A model generated the notes under the pieces. That model ran no database searches, was not told where the DNA came from, and was given only the letters and a program-made list of their open reading frames with translations. From Streptomyces humicola (GTDB taxonomy: Bacteria; Actinomycetota; Actinomycetes; Streptomycetales; Streptomycetaceae), in contig NZ_JANFNG010000001.1 in NCBI RefSeq assembly GCF_024436035.1, forward strand, positions 79,689 to 143,688: a DNA stretch of 64,000 bases. The letters are read 5' to 3'. Shown here piece by piece: positions 42,377 to 50,394 of the stretch. A program made the position numbers and the translations under genes. Numbering within the stretch: position 1 is the first letter of the stretch; each line of letters begins with the position of its first letter.

Positions 42377-44161
42377 ATGTCTGAACTCCCCGCTCCCGAT
42401 GCACGTACCGGAACCGGTCGCCTGACCGTCCGACGCCACGGCAAACGTCCGGCTCGCGGCCTGAGCGCCGCCGGCGGACTCCGGTCGCGGCTCGTCACGA
42501 TCTGCGTGCTCCCGGCCGCAACCGTCGCGGTGCTGGCAGCCGCCGCCACGACCTACCTGACCACCTCGGCATCCGCTCCTGAGTTCGGCGGGATGACGGC
42601 CGTGGTCCTCATCGTCGCCGCGGCTGCCTGCCTGGCCGTCATCGTCGCCGCGGCCAGGCAGGCCAGCGCCGTGGCGCGGGCGATACGCCTGCAGAGCGTC
42701 AACGCGGACTCCGAAGTGCAGCAGCGCATATCCCAGTTGCGATCCTCCGTCGCCGTCGGCGTGGAGGAGCTGCAAAGGCTGGCGGAGCAGGGCCAGCGCG
42801 GTCAGCACCTGACCCTGCCCGAGGAGACCGTCGTCACCGCGCCCGGGACTCCGTTCGCCCAGCTCGAACAGGATCTGCGGCAGATGCTCCGCGCCGCCCA
42901 GTCGGCCGTCGTGCGGGCGGCATCCCACCGGCAGGTGGAGGTCTCGATCAACCTGGCCCGGCGGCTGCAGACCCTGGTCGGCCGGGCGATCAAGGAGCTG
43001 GACGAGCTGGAGCGCGAGGTCGAGGACCCCGTGCTCCTCAAGGGCCTGTTCTCCGTCGACCACCTCGCCACCCGGGTCCGCCGTCAGGCCGAGAGCCTCG
43101 CGGTGCTCGGCGGCGCCGTGTCCCGGCGCTTCAGCAGCCCGGTCAACCTCTACACCGTGCTGCGTTCCGCGGTGGCCGAGGTCGAGCAGTACGCACGAGT
43201 CAAGGTGATCCCACCCGTCGAGGGTGCCGTCCGCGGCCACGCCGTCGCCGACGTGATCCATCTGATCGCCGAACTCGTCGAGAACGCCACGATGTTCTCC
43301 CCTCCCGAGACCCAGGTGTCGTTGCGCGCCCAGAAGGTCGCGGCGGGGCTCGCCCTGGAGATCGAGGATCGCGGCGTCGGCATGCCGCCGCAGGACCGGC
43401 AGCGGATGAACAACCTGCTCGTCGCGCCGGAACGGTTCGACATCGGAGACCTGCTCAAGGACGGTCGCATCGGACTGTTCGTGGTCTCGACGCTCGCCCG
43501 GCGCTACGGGATCGCCGTACAGCTCCAGAGCAACATCTACGGCGGCACTCAGGCCGTGGTCGTCCTGCCGCACGCCCTCCTCGGCGACGCCTCGGCCCCG
43601 GAGGGCTCCCAGGCGCAGCCGGACAAGCACCAGCCTGTCCAGCAGGGCCCGGAACCCGTCCGGGGCTCCCATGTCCCCGAGGCGCCCGCTGCCCATCGCA
43701 CGCGCGTCGCCGCCCCGGCCCTGGACTCCCTGCCGTCCGCCACCACGACACACGCCGAGGTCCGGGAACCGATCGCGCCGCTGTCGGCGCCGGCCGAGCG
43801 GGCCGGCGTCCACGCCGCGGAGGCGGAGACCACCGACACATCACCGGCCAACGGTGACCACCCCTCCCGGCTGCCCACGCGGGAGCCCGGAGCACAGATG
43901 CCCGCAGCGCCCCCCACCGCCGCGACGCCGCCGAAGGCCGGCGACGATCCCGTCGGCCGTCCCGGCCCCGACCACGCCGCACGACCGCCGCTGCCGCACC
44001 GCAGCGGTTCGTACATGGCACCCGAACTGCGTCAGGCCCGCGAAGCCCGGCCGGAGCCGGTCGCCGGCCACACCCCCGGACTGTTGGCCGCCTTCAGGGA
44101 CGGACTCAGCCGGGCCGATGAACAGAACGGCCCGTTGAGCGAGACCGATCGCACGAGCTGA
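42377..44161 (+). CDS. cvnA: Conservon histidine kinase-like sensor
   Basis: A 594-residue membrane sensor and first protein of a conservon. It has two N-terminal membrane helices (about 38-58 and 70-90), a coiled linker, a dimerisation region and a C-terminal HATPase domain with the N box LIAELVENATMFSPP, then EIEDRGVGMPP and DGRIGLFVVSTLARRYG. The last 200 residues are a disordered Pro/Ala-rich tail. CvnA proteins resemble sensor kinases and pair with the next three genes in a membrane complex likened to eukaryotic G-protein systems. ATG 42377 follows GAGGA. Confidence 0.92.
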   Translation: MSELPAPDARTGTGRLTVRRHGKRPARGLSAAGGLRSRLVTICVLPAATVAVLAAAATTYLTTSASAPEFGGMTAVVLIVAAAACLAVIVAAARQASAVARAIRLQSVNADSEVQQRISQLRSSVAVGVEELQRLAEQGQRGQHLTLPEETVVTAPGTPFAQLEQDLRQMLRAAQSAVVRAASHRQVEVSINLARRLQTLVGRAIKELDELEREVEDPVLLKGLFSVDHLATRVRRQAESLAVLGGAVSRRFSSPVNLYTVLRSAVAEVEQYARVKVIPPVEGAVRGHAVADVIHLIAELVENATMFSPPETQVSLRAQKVAAGLALEIEDRGVGMPPQDRQRMNNLLVAPERFDIGDLLKDGRIGLFVVSTLARRYGIAVQLQSNIYGGTQAVVVLPHALLGDASAPEGSQAQPDKHQPVQQGPEPVRGSHVPEAPAAHRTRVAAPALDSLPSATTTHAEVREPIAPLSAPAERAGVHAAEAETTDTSPANGDHPSRLPTREPGAQMPAAPPTAATPPKAGDDPVGRPGPDHAARPPLPHRSGSYMAPELRQAREARPEPVAGHTPGLLAAFRDGLSRADEQNGPLSETDRTS

Positions 44162-44167
44162 CTGAGT

Positions 44168-44629
44168 ATGGAATCAAGGAGCGTCAACGCTGTCATGGTG
44201 AACCCGAGCCCGTACGGCCAACCCTCCGATCTCGACTGGCTGTTGACAAACTTCGCCAAGCAAGTTCCGCATGTTCGCAGCGCCCTGGTGGCCAGCGCGG
44301 ACGGGCTGAAGAAGTACGTCCACGGCTTGGACCCCGACGGGGCGGACAAGCTGGCCGCGATCGCGTCCGGCCTGTGCTCGCTGGCGCGCAGCAGCAGTGT
44401 CACCTTCGGAGGCAGCCCCGTGGTGCGCCAGGTGATCGCCGAGCTCGACGACACGCTGCTGTTCGTCTCGTCGGCCGGCAGCGGGGCTTTGCTGGCGGTC
44501 ATCGCCTCCAGCGAGGCGGACGCGGGTGTCATCGGCTACGAGATGGCGCAGTTGGTGCGTCGCGTGCCGTCCTACCTGGCGACGCCTCCCCGGTTCGAAC
44601 CGGCCCCGCCCGGCAGCACGGTGCGGTGA
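44168..44629 (+). CDS. cvnB: Roadblock/LC7 protein of the conservon
   Basis: A roadblock/LC7-domain protein of up to 153 residues, MglB-like and possibly a GTPase-activating or scaffold partner of the conservon GTPase. The domain runs from DLDWLLTNFAKQVPHV through ALVASADGL to DAGVIGYEMAQLVRRV. Two starts are possible: ATG 44168, six bases after the cvnA stop with no clear ribosome site, and ATG 44195, with AAGGAG 13 bases upstream. Order kinase, roadblock, DUF742, GTPase is the standard conservon order. Confidence 0.9.
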   Translation: MESRSVNAVMVNPSPYGQPSDLDWLLTNFAKQVPHVRSALVASADGLKKYVHGLDPDGADKLAAIASGLCSLARSSSVTFGGSPVVRQVIAELDDTLLFVSSAGSGALLAVIASSEADAGVIGYEMAQLVRRVPSYLATPPRFEPAPPGSTVR

Positions 44630-44632
44630 GCC

Positions 44633-45004
44633 ATGCCCTCTGGCGACGATCCGTGGATCGACGAGGATACGGGACGCCTGATCCGCCCGTACACGCTGAC
44701 GGGAGGACGCACCCGGCCTCGGCACCAGCTGAATCTGCTGTCCCTGGTCAGGACCACGGAGACGGGGGTTCGCGAGCGCCTGGACCCCGAACACGTCCAG
44801 GTGCTCGACGTGTGCAGCGGCCCCCCCGTCTCGGTCGCGGAGGTCGCGGCCAGACTGAGACAGCCCGTGCAGGTCGCCAAGATCCTGCTCTCCGACCTGA
44901 TCGACGTACGAGCCGTGACCACCCGGGCACCCGTCACAAACGCCGACCCCACCACCAGAGAAACCCTGGAGGCAGTGCTCGATGGCCTACAACAGCTCCT
45001 CTGA
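44633..45004 (+). CDS. cvnC: DUF742 protein of the conservon
   Basis: A 123-residue DUF742 protein. The family start is RLIRPYTLTGGRTRP, and the rest is a winged-helix-like domain with PPVSVAEVAARLRQPVQVAKILLSDL. CvnC proteins are thought to link the kinase and GTPase. The start lies three bases after the cvnB stop and the end overlaps cvnD by 23 bases. Confidence 0.92.
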   Translation: MPSGDDPWIDEDTGRLIRPYTLTGGRTRPRHQLNLLSLVRTTETGVRERLDPEHVQVLDVCSGPPVSVAEVAARLRQPVQVAKILLSDLIDVRAVTTRAPVTNADPTTRETLEAVLDGLQQLL

Positions 45005-45566
45005 GCCGTTTCCCCAGGCGCTGAAGATGCTGATCGCAGGCGGCTTCGGCGTCGGCAAGACGACGTTCGTCGGCTCGGTGAGCGAGATCGAACCGCTGAC
45101 CACGGAGGAGATCCTCACCACTGCAAGCGTTGGGATGGACAGCCTGGCGGGGGTGGAGAACAAAGCCACCACCACCGTGGCGATGGACTTCGGCCGTATC
45201 ACCTTCACGCGGCAGAACATCGTGCTCTACCTCTTCGGCACCCCGGGCCAGCAGCGTTTCTGGTTCATGTGGGACGAGCTGTCCAACGGCGCGCTCGGCG
45301 CCGTCGTCCTCGCGGACACCCGGCGCCTGCAGGATTGTTTCGCCGCCGTCGAGTACTTCGAGCACCGCACCATCCCCTTCGTCGTCGCCGTCAACGAATT
45401 CGAAGGAGCCTTCCGCTACACGACCGAAGAAGTACGACAGGCGCTGGAGATCAAACCGGAGGTGCCGGTGCTGCTGTGCGACGCCCGCGACCGGGCCTCG
45501 GCGCGTGACGTACTACTGTCTCTGATCCAGCGAGCGCTGGTCGCCCTGCCGTCTCCGACCGCGTAG
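44982..45566 (+). CDS. cvnD: Small GTPase of the conservon
   Basis: A 194-residue Ras-like/MglA-type GTPase. It has the P-loop GGFGVGKTTFVGSV, a G3-type FGTPGQQRFW and the G4-like AVNEFEGAF, in which NEFE stands where NKxD is usual, as in other CvnD proteins. ATG 44982 lies inside the end of cvnC. It would switch between GTP and GDP forms under control of the roadblock protein. Confidence 0.92.
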   Translation: MAYNSSSEPFPQALKMLIAGGFGVGKTTFVGSVSEIEPLTTEEILTTASVGMDSLAGVENKATTTVAMDFGRITFTRQNIVLYLFGTPGQQRFWFMWDELSNGALGAVVLADTRRLQDCFAAVEYFEHRTIPFVVAVNEFEGAFRYTTEEVRQALEIKPEVPVLLCDARDRASARDVLLSLIQRALVALPSPTA

Positions 45567-45614
45567 ACCTGACCGGACCGTAGCCCTTCCACCGTAGGAA
45601 TCCAGGAACCCGCC

Positions 45615-46214
45615 ATGACGACCTATGATCCCCTGACAGGGCACCACCTGCTCACCCCCGTGGACCAGGAGGCACCGCGCCGCGTGGCGCGGCTACGCGA
45701 ACTCGGACTGGGCGAGAAGCCCGACGTCGAATTCGACGTCTTCGCCGCCGATCTGGCCCGTACGGCGGGCGATCTGGCCGGCATCGCCGGTGCCCCGTAC
45801 GCGATGGTCAACTTCATCAGCGAAGAGCGCCAGTACTTCGCGGGCCTCTATGTGCCGTCCGCCGGCCCCGCGCACGCGGGCCTGGACACGCCCGGCGCGC
45901 AGGAGACGGGCGTCAGCCGGGTGATGTCACGCGACCACGGCTACTGCCCGCATGTTGTGGTCCGGCGCAAGGCCCTGGTTCTCGACGACGTCTGCGACTA
46001 CCCGCGGTTTGCGGGCAATCCGGTGGTCGACGAGATCGGCATCCGTTCGTACCTCGGAGCTCCGCTGATCGACCACACCGGCACCACCCTCGGCACGATC
46101 TGCGTGGTGGACACCGAGCCGCGGGAGTGGGGGCGCCCGGGGCTCGAACTCATCAAGGCCAGGGCGGATGAGCTGGTCAGGCTCATCCACCGTCGCGAGG
46201 GATATCGGGACTAA
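45615..46214 (+). CDS. GAF-domain protein associated with the conservon
   Basis: A 199-residue soluble protein that is essentially one GAF domain (about 35-190), with APYAMVNFISEERQYFAG, a GYCPHVVVRRKALVLDDV segment and SYLGAPLIDHTGTTLGTICVVD. This is the oxidant- or ligand-sensing type of GAF domain that often accompanies conservons, in place of the cytochrome P450 seen in others. The His and Cys in YCPHVV could bind a cofactor. It starts 48 bases after cvnD, co-oriented. Confidence 0.85.
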   Translation: MTTYDPLTGHHLLTPVDQEAPRRVARLRELGLGEKPDVEFDVFAADLARTAGDLAGIAGAPYAMVNFISEERQYFAGLYVPSAGPAHAGLDTPGAQETGVSRVMSRDHGYCPHVVVRRKALVLDDVCDYPRFAGNPVVDEIGIRSYLGAPLIDHTGTTLGTICVVDTEPREWGRPGLELIKARADELVRLIHRREGYRD

Positions 46215-46247
46215 TCGGGACTAGGTCGACGGGTTCGGACCCATGGG

Positions 46248-47450
46248 TCAGACCCAGGAGAGGGGCTCGGCCGCCATCTGCTCGGCCAGCCGCTGCGACC
46301 ACTGACCCTTCGACCTGCCGAGCGCAACCTCGGCGAGGCGCAACAGTTGCACGTCGGAGGTGCCTGCAGGGGCGAAGATGTGGTGGGCGTCCCGCAGGTA
46401 CCGTTCGATGGGCCGGTCGGTGAACAGCCCGCAGGCGGCATGCACCTCCATGGCCGTCCGGGCGGAGTCGAGGGCGGACTCGACGTTGACGAGCTTGGCG
46501 TTCATCAGTTCCGCGTCGCACGGCAGACCGCGGTCCAGGAGGTGCACCGCGTGATAGGCGGTCAGCCGTGCCGTCATCAGCCGGGACTGCATCTGCCCCA
46601 GCTTCTCTTTGACCGTGGGGAGTTCGCACAGCGGCTTGCCGTACCGGTGCTGCCGGGCGGCGAAGGCCACCGTCTCCTCCACCACCGCCTGGTGGATGCC
46701 GAGCGAGACGGCGGTCAGGTTGGGCCTGCCGTACAGGATGCTGGAGGAGTAGGCGACGGCCAGGCCGTCGCCTTCCTGGCCGAGCAGATTGTCGGCGGGC
46801 ACCCGGCAGTCGTCGAAGACGAGTTCGCCGAAGCTGAATCCATGCAGGCCCATGGCGGGCTTGTGCACGCCGAGCGAGAAGCCCGGCCGGTCCGACTCGA
46901 CCAGGAAGGCCGACAGGCCCTTCGAGCCGGGGCCGGTGCGCACCACGACGCCGTGCAGGTCGCCGACGTGGCTGTTGCCGACGAAGACCTTGCGTCCGTT
47001 GAGCAGGTAGTCGTCGCCCTCGCGCCGCGCGCTGGCCGTCATGCCCAGCACATGGCCGCCGGACTCCGCCTCGGTGACGGCGATCGTCGGCAGGCACGCG
47101 CCCGCCGCTATCGCCGGCAGCCAGATCTTCTTCTGCATCTCGTTGCCGAAGTGCAGGATCTTGGCCACGCCAAGCTGAGATGCCTGGACCATGGCGCCCA
47201 TGGCCCCGCTGACGCGTGACAGTTCCTCGATGATGATGGTCTTGGCGAGATGCCCCAGGCCCATCCCGCCGTATGCCGCCCCGATCGTGACGCCGATCCA
47301 GCCCTGTCGTGCGATCAGACGGGACAGCTCGTGCTGCACTGACCGGGAATCTTCCATCTCCCCTATCCGCGGGCGCACTTCACGCTCGGCGAAGTCTCGC
47401 ACCCGCTCCCGTAGGCGTTTGTGACGATCCGTGGCGAAGTAGCCGTCCAT
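46248..47450 (-). CDS. Acyl-CoA dehydrogenase-like flavoprotein
   Basis: A 400-residue acyl-CoA dehydrogenase family protein. It has the N-terminal helical domain, the flavin motif LPTIAVTEAESGGHVLG and the C-terminal helical domain with RLAEVALGRSKGQW. In such proteins on antibiotic gene clusters (FkbI/NcnT types) the substrate is an acyl carrier protein or another acyl, so the role is open. ATG 47450 follows GGGAGG at ten bases. It is convergent with the GAF gene and has no operon partner. It is different from the acyl-CoA dehydrogenase at 62301. Confidence 0.85.
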   Translation of the reverse strand: MDGYFATDRHKRLRERVRDFAEREVRPRIGEMEDSRSVQHELSRLIARQGWIGVTIGAAYGGMGLGHLAKTIIIEELSRVSGAMGAMVQASQLGVAKILHFGNEMQKKIWLPAIAAGACLPTIAVTEAESGGHVLGMTASARREGDDYLLNGRKVFVGNSHVGDLHGVVVRTGPGSKGLSAFLVESDRPGFSLGVHKPAMGLHGFSFGELVFDDCRVPADNLLGQEGDGLAVAYSSSILYGRPNLTAVSLGIHQAVVEETVAFAARQHRYGKPLCELPTVKEKLGQMQSRLMTARLTAYHAVHLLDRGLPCDAELMNAKLVNVESALDSARTAMEVHAACGLFTDRPIERYLRDAHHIFAPAGTSDVQLLRLAEVALGRSKGQWSQRLAEQMAAEPLSWV

Positions 47451-47837
47451 CGGCAGCCATTCCTCCCGCGTCTCCCGTCGGCCCGATACTGCGGGGACCG
47501 CACCGTTCGCGGACCCGCCATGGAACAGACCTACGGCAACACCGTCCAGAATATTCCCCCCACGTTGGCCAAGATCGCTCCGTGGCGTGGCTGAGACTAG
47601 CGCATGGATACGTGTAGTGGACACACCGCGCGCGAGTGGCCGGTTCTCCTCCTCCCCGGTCGTCCGCCCATGCATCTGGCATAGCAGGAGTCGGTAGGAA
47701 TGGATAGTTCCGGTCAACCCCGAAGGGATCGTCTCACGGGTCAACGGCCGCCCTGGGCAGAGGTATTGACAAGTTCACTTCGAGGTATTCGCTTCGTGTG
47801 CAGGCACAACGGAAGACGTACGCCTGTCCCGCGCGAA
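47451..47837. other. Intergenic, no gene recognised
   Basis: This is the leader of the acyl-CoA dehydrogenase gene. An in-frame upstream extension to 47744 has no family likeness and is not taken as coding. The right end abuts the peptidase-domain remnant. Confidence 0.4.
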
Positions 47838-48146
47838 AACCCACGCGTCCCATGTGCCGCTGTGGGCGGGCTGACCCTGGCAGCCGTACTGGCCGATCGC
47901 GCCCGGGCTGGCGGACCGGACGGTGTTGCCGGACTCGAAGCTGGGGTTGCCGAGCTTCTGGCCGGTGCTGGTGCAGTTGCCGCCGCCGGAGGGGTTGATC
48001 GTCCAGGTGGACGTGACGGAGCCGGTGGCGCCGGTGGTGTCGGTGTCGGTGTCGGTGTCGGCGTACGTGCCTGCGATGGTGGCCGTGCCGGAGATCTGGC
48101 CGGTGCCCGCGTCGATCGCCAGGCCGGGCGGCAGGCCAGTGGCGCT
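47838..48146 (-). pseudogene. Fragment of a secreted peptidase: Ig-like (He_PIG) and C-terminal binding domain
   Basis: The frame reads SATGLPPGLAIDAGTGQISG and TATIAGTYAD, the putative Ig (He_PIG) pattern, then TSTWTINPSGGGNC and QKLGNPSFESGN with HSGTWDAWV, the start of a carbohydrate- or surface-binding domain found at the end of large Streptomyces peptidases. Catalytic domain and true C-terminus are missing on both sides. The four GGTGTC repeats at 48036-48059 encode an Asp-Thr run and suggest slippage. A remnant without a start codon. Confidence 0.6.
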
Positions 48147-48253
48147 AGGTGAGGGTCGCTGACGAGGAGGAGTCGGTTGCCTTCCCTGGAGGTCGGCCGC
48201 ATTACCCACCTGGGGCGGGAGGTTTTCGGCACCCACAACCCCGCGGGCCCGAG

Positions 48254-49744
48254 TCAGCGGGGCAGGAGCTGCGTGCCGTCACGGAGAAACGATTCCTGGA
48301 CCCTGCGCCGCCACCCGTGCACCAGCATGAGGGCGGGCAGCACGCTCAGTCCGGCCATCGTGCTGAGCACGCGGTAGGCGACGTCGAAGGTGTGGGTCTG
48401 CGGTATGGGGTCGTGGCCGAGCGCATGGGGGATGCGGGCCAGGACCATGACGAGGATCGCTGTTCCCAATGAACCGCCGATGTGGTGCAGCGCGTTGAAC
48501 TGGGTGCTCGCCTCGCTGGCCTGGCTGGGGGAGAGCGTCTGGTATGCGGCGGTCATCGCGGGTGTCATGGCGAGCCCGATGCCGATCCCCCGAATCAACG
48601 TCAGGGTGACCAGCCATCTGTACGAGGTCGTCGGGGTGAGGAAGGCAAACGGCACGGTGGCGGTCAGCAGGATGCTGGTGCCGGCGAGCACTGTCAGGGT
48701 GCCGATCCGCTCGAAGAGCCTGCCGGACAGCCAGGTCGCGGCGGCCACGCCCACGCCCTGCGGGGCGATGAGCAGACCGGTGCGCGAGAGGTTCTCTCCC
48801 CGTACGGTCTGCAGGTACAGCGGCAGCAGAATGGTTCCGCCAATGACCGCGGCACCGGTGACCAGCGCCGACTGCGCGGCGGCCCTGAACACCACGTGGC
48901 GGTAGAGCCGCACGTCCAGCAGCGGCCTGCGGTCCCGGACCGACCAGACGACGAAGGCCACGATCAGCGCCACCCCGGTGCACGTCGGCACCGCGACCAT
49001 CGGGGAGTCGACGCCTCCGCCGTGGCCCGCGTTCGACACGCCGTAGGTCAAGCCGACCAGCCCTGGTGAGATGAGCACGAGACCGACCACATCGAGCGCC
49101 CGCTTGGGGCCGGACGGTCTCGGCCGCTCCAGACGGCGTGCGACGGTCATCGCGAGCAGGCCGATCGGGACGTTGATGAAGAAGATCGAGCGCCAGCCCC
49201 CATAGGTCAGCAGCTCCCCGGCGACCAGGGACCCCGCCACCGAGACGAGCATCACTGGGACCCCGAACGCCGCCATCACCCGTGGTAGCCGCCGCGGGCC
49301 GGAGGCGGTGACCAGCATCATCCGGCTCACCGATCCGAGCACCCCGCCCGCGGCCCCTTGCACCGCACGAGCGGCGATGAGTTGCCATGGCGCGTTGGAC
49401 GCGCCGCACAACACGGAGGCGAGGGTGAACAGGCCGAGCGCGGGCAGGTACGCGCGCTCGGGTCCGAAGCGCTGCATCACCCACGTGCTCGTCGGAACGG
49501 CCGCCGCGAAGGCCAGCAGGTACGCCGTCACGGTCCACTGGGCGGTGGGCAGCGGCATCCTCAGGCCGGCCGCCAGCGGCCGCAGGGCGACGTGCATGAT
49601 GGCGGAGTCGAGGAGGGGCATGACCTCTCCCGCCATGACGACGAACATCGTCATCCTCAGGCCGGCGGGCCATTTGTCGCCTCCGGGCGGGAGATCACCG
49701 TCCGTGGAAGTGCGCTGGGAGGCTTCGGCCATCGCCGCCCTCAT
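48254..49744 (-). CDS. MFS drug exporter, DHA2 (14-helix, EmrB/QacA) family
   Basis: A 496-residue polytopic transporter. Motifs are the first helix LLDSAIMHVALRPLA, WTVTAYLLAFAAAVPTSTWVMQRFG (motif A region), the antiporter motif C-like GVLGSVSRMMLVTA and WRSIFFINVPIGLLAMTVA. Fourteen hydrophobic helices can be counted. It is divergent from a MarR gene, the usual layout for an inducible efflux pump. ATG 49744 with GGAGGGGG is chosen; ATG 49732 and 49783 are alternatives. Confidence 0.88.
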   Translation of the reverse strand: MRAAMAEASQRTSTDGDLPPGGDKWPAGLRMTMFVVMAGEVMPLLDSAIMHVALRPLAAGLRMPLPTAQWTVTAYLLAFAAAVPTSTWVMQRFGPERAYLPALGLFTLASVLCGASNAPWQLIAARAVQGAAGGVLGSVSRMMLVTASGPRRLPRVMAAFGVPVMLVSVAGSLVAGELLTYGGWRSIFFINVPIGLLAMTVARRLERPRPSGPKRALDVVGLVLISPGLVGLTYGVSNAGHGGGVDSPMVAVPTCTGVALIVAFVVWSVRDRRPLLDVRLYRHVVFRAAAQSALVTGAAVIGGTILLPLYLQTVRGENLSRTGLLIAPQGVGVAAATWLSGRLFERIGTLTVLAGTSILLTATVPFAFLTPTTSYRWLVTLTLIRGIGIGLAMTPAMTAAYQTLSPSQASEASTQFNALHHIGGSLGTAILVMVLARIPHALGHDPIPQTHTFDVAYRVLSTMAGLSVLPALMLVHGWRRRVQESFLRDGTQLLPR

Positions 49745-49930
49745 CCCCCTCCGTCCGAGGCACCCGTCTTCAAGGGTGCCCATGTCCGCAAATACAGCGA
49801 TCAAATAGGGCGATTTGCTGCGTATGCAGGCTTTCCGGGGGGAGGGTTGGTCATCCGGCACGCCGAACCGGATCACCCCAACGATCGAAAGGCCGGTGCG
49901 GCGGTTGACGTGAGAGACTGTCTCGTGATG

Positions 49931-49945
49931 GTTCGCTCGACGAAC
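49931..49945. promoter_or_regulatory. Candidate MarR operator between exporter and marR
   Basis: GTTCG-CTCGA-CGAAC is a 15-base palindrome lying 24 bases before the marR start, in the divergent region with the MFS gene. A MarR dimer could bind here to control both sides. Confidence 0.4.
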
Positions 49946-49968
49946 TACTCTGTGTTAGATTTTTTGCC

Positions 49969-50394
49969 ATGAGCAACGAACTTCGGGAGGCCGTGCGCGC
50001 TCTCAGTCTGCTGACCCGGCTGTTGGAGCGCGCCTCGGGCGACATCAGCCTGGCGCACTACAGGGTGCTCGCGGCCATCGGCGAAGGGGACGAGCGTGCC
50101 TCCCGGTTGGCCGCCAAGCTCGCCCTGGGCAAGCCCACCATCAGCGCCAGCGTCGACATGCTCACCCGCAAGGGCCTGATCACGCGCGAAGGTGTTCCCG
50201 GAGACCAGCGCGCCAGTTCGCTGCGCCTCACTGAGCAGGGCGGCACCATGCTCGCCGCCGTTGAGGGTGAGATGAACGCCGTGCTGCGCGAGCTCACCGA
50301 GCGCACACCGGCCGCGCGCTCCGCCATCGCCTCGCTGGCCGCGCTGAGCGGTGCCATGGACAAGATACGCAGCGGGAAAGCCGCGACCCGGTGA
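49969..50394 (+). CDS. MarR-family regulator of the export locus
   Basis: A 141-residue MarR protein. The winged helix-turn-helix has ASRLAAKLALGKPTISASVDML, and the wing is VPGDQRASSLRLT. It is unrelated in detail to the MarR pair at 25-29 kb. Its GTGA overlap with the fused ABC exporter gene means the two are translated together, so the likely role is ligand-induced release of an efflux operon. ATG 49969 is preceded by a T-rich stretch and only weak ribosome-binding sequence, so the message may be nearly leaderless. Confidence 0.88.
   Translation: MSNELREAVRALSLLTRLLERASGDISLAHYRVLAAIGEGDERASRLAAKLALGKPTISASVDMLTRKGLITREGVPGDQRASSLRLTEQGGTMLAAVEGEMNAVLRELTERTPAARSAIASLAALSGAMDKIRSGKAATR

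Noticed and set aside
46246-46254. GGTCAGACC match at the end of the acyl-CoA dehydrogenase gene
   Set aside because: It overlaps the 3' end of a gene between convergent units, and the flanking T is absent; considered chance.
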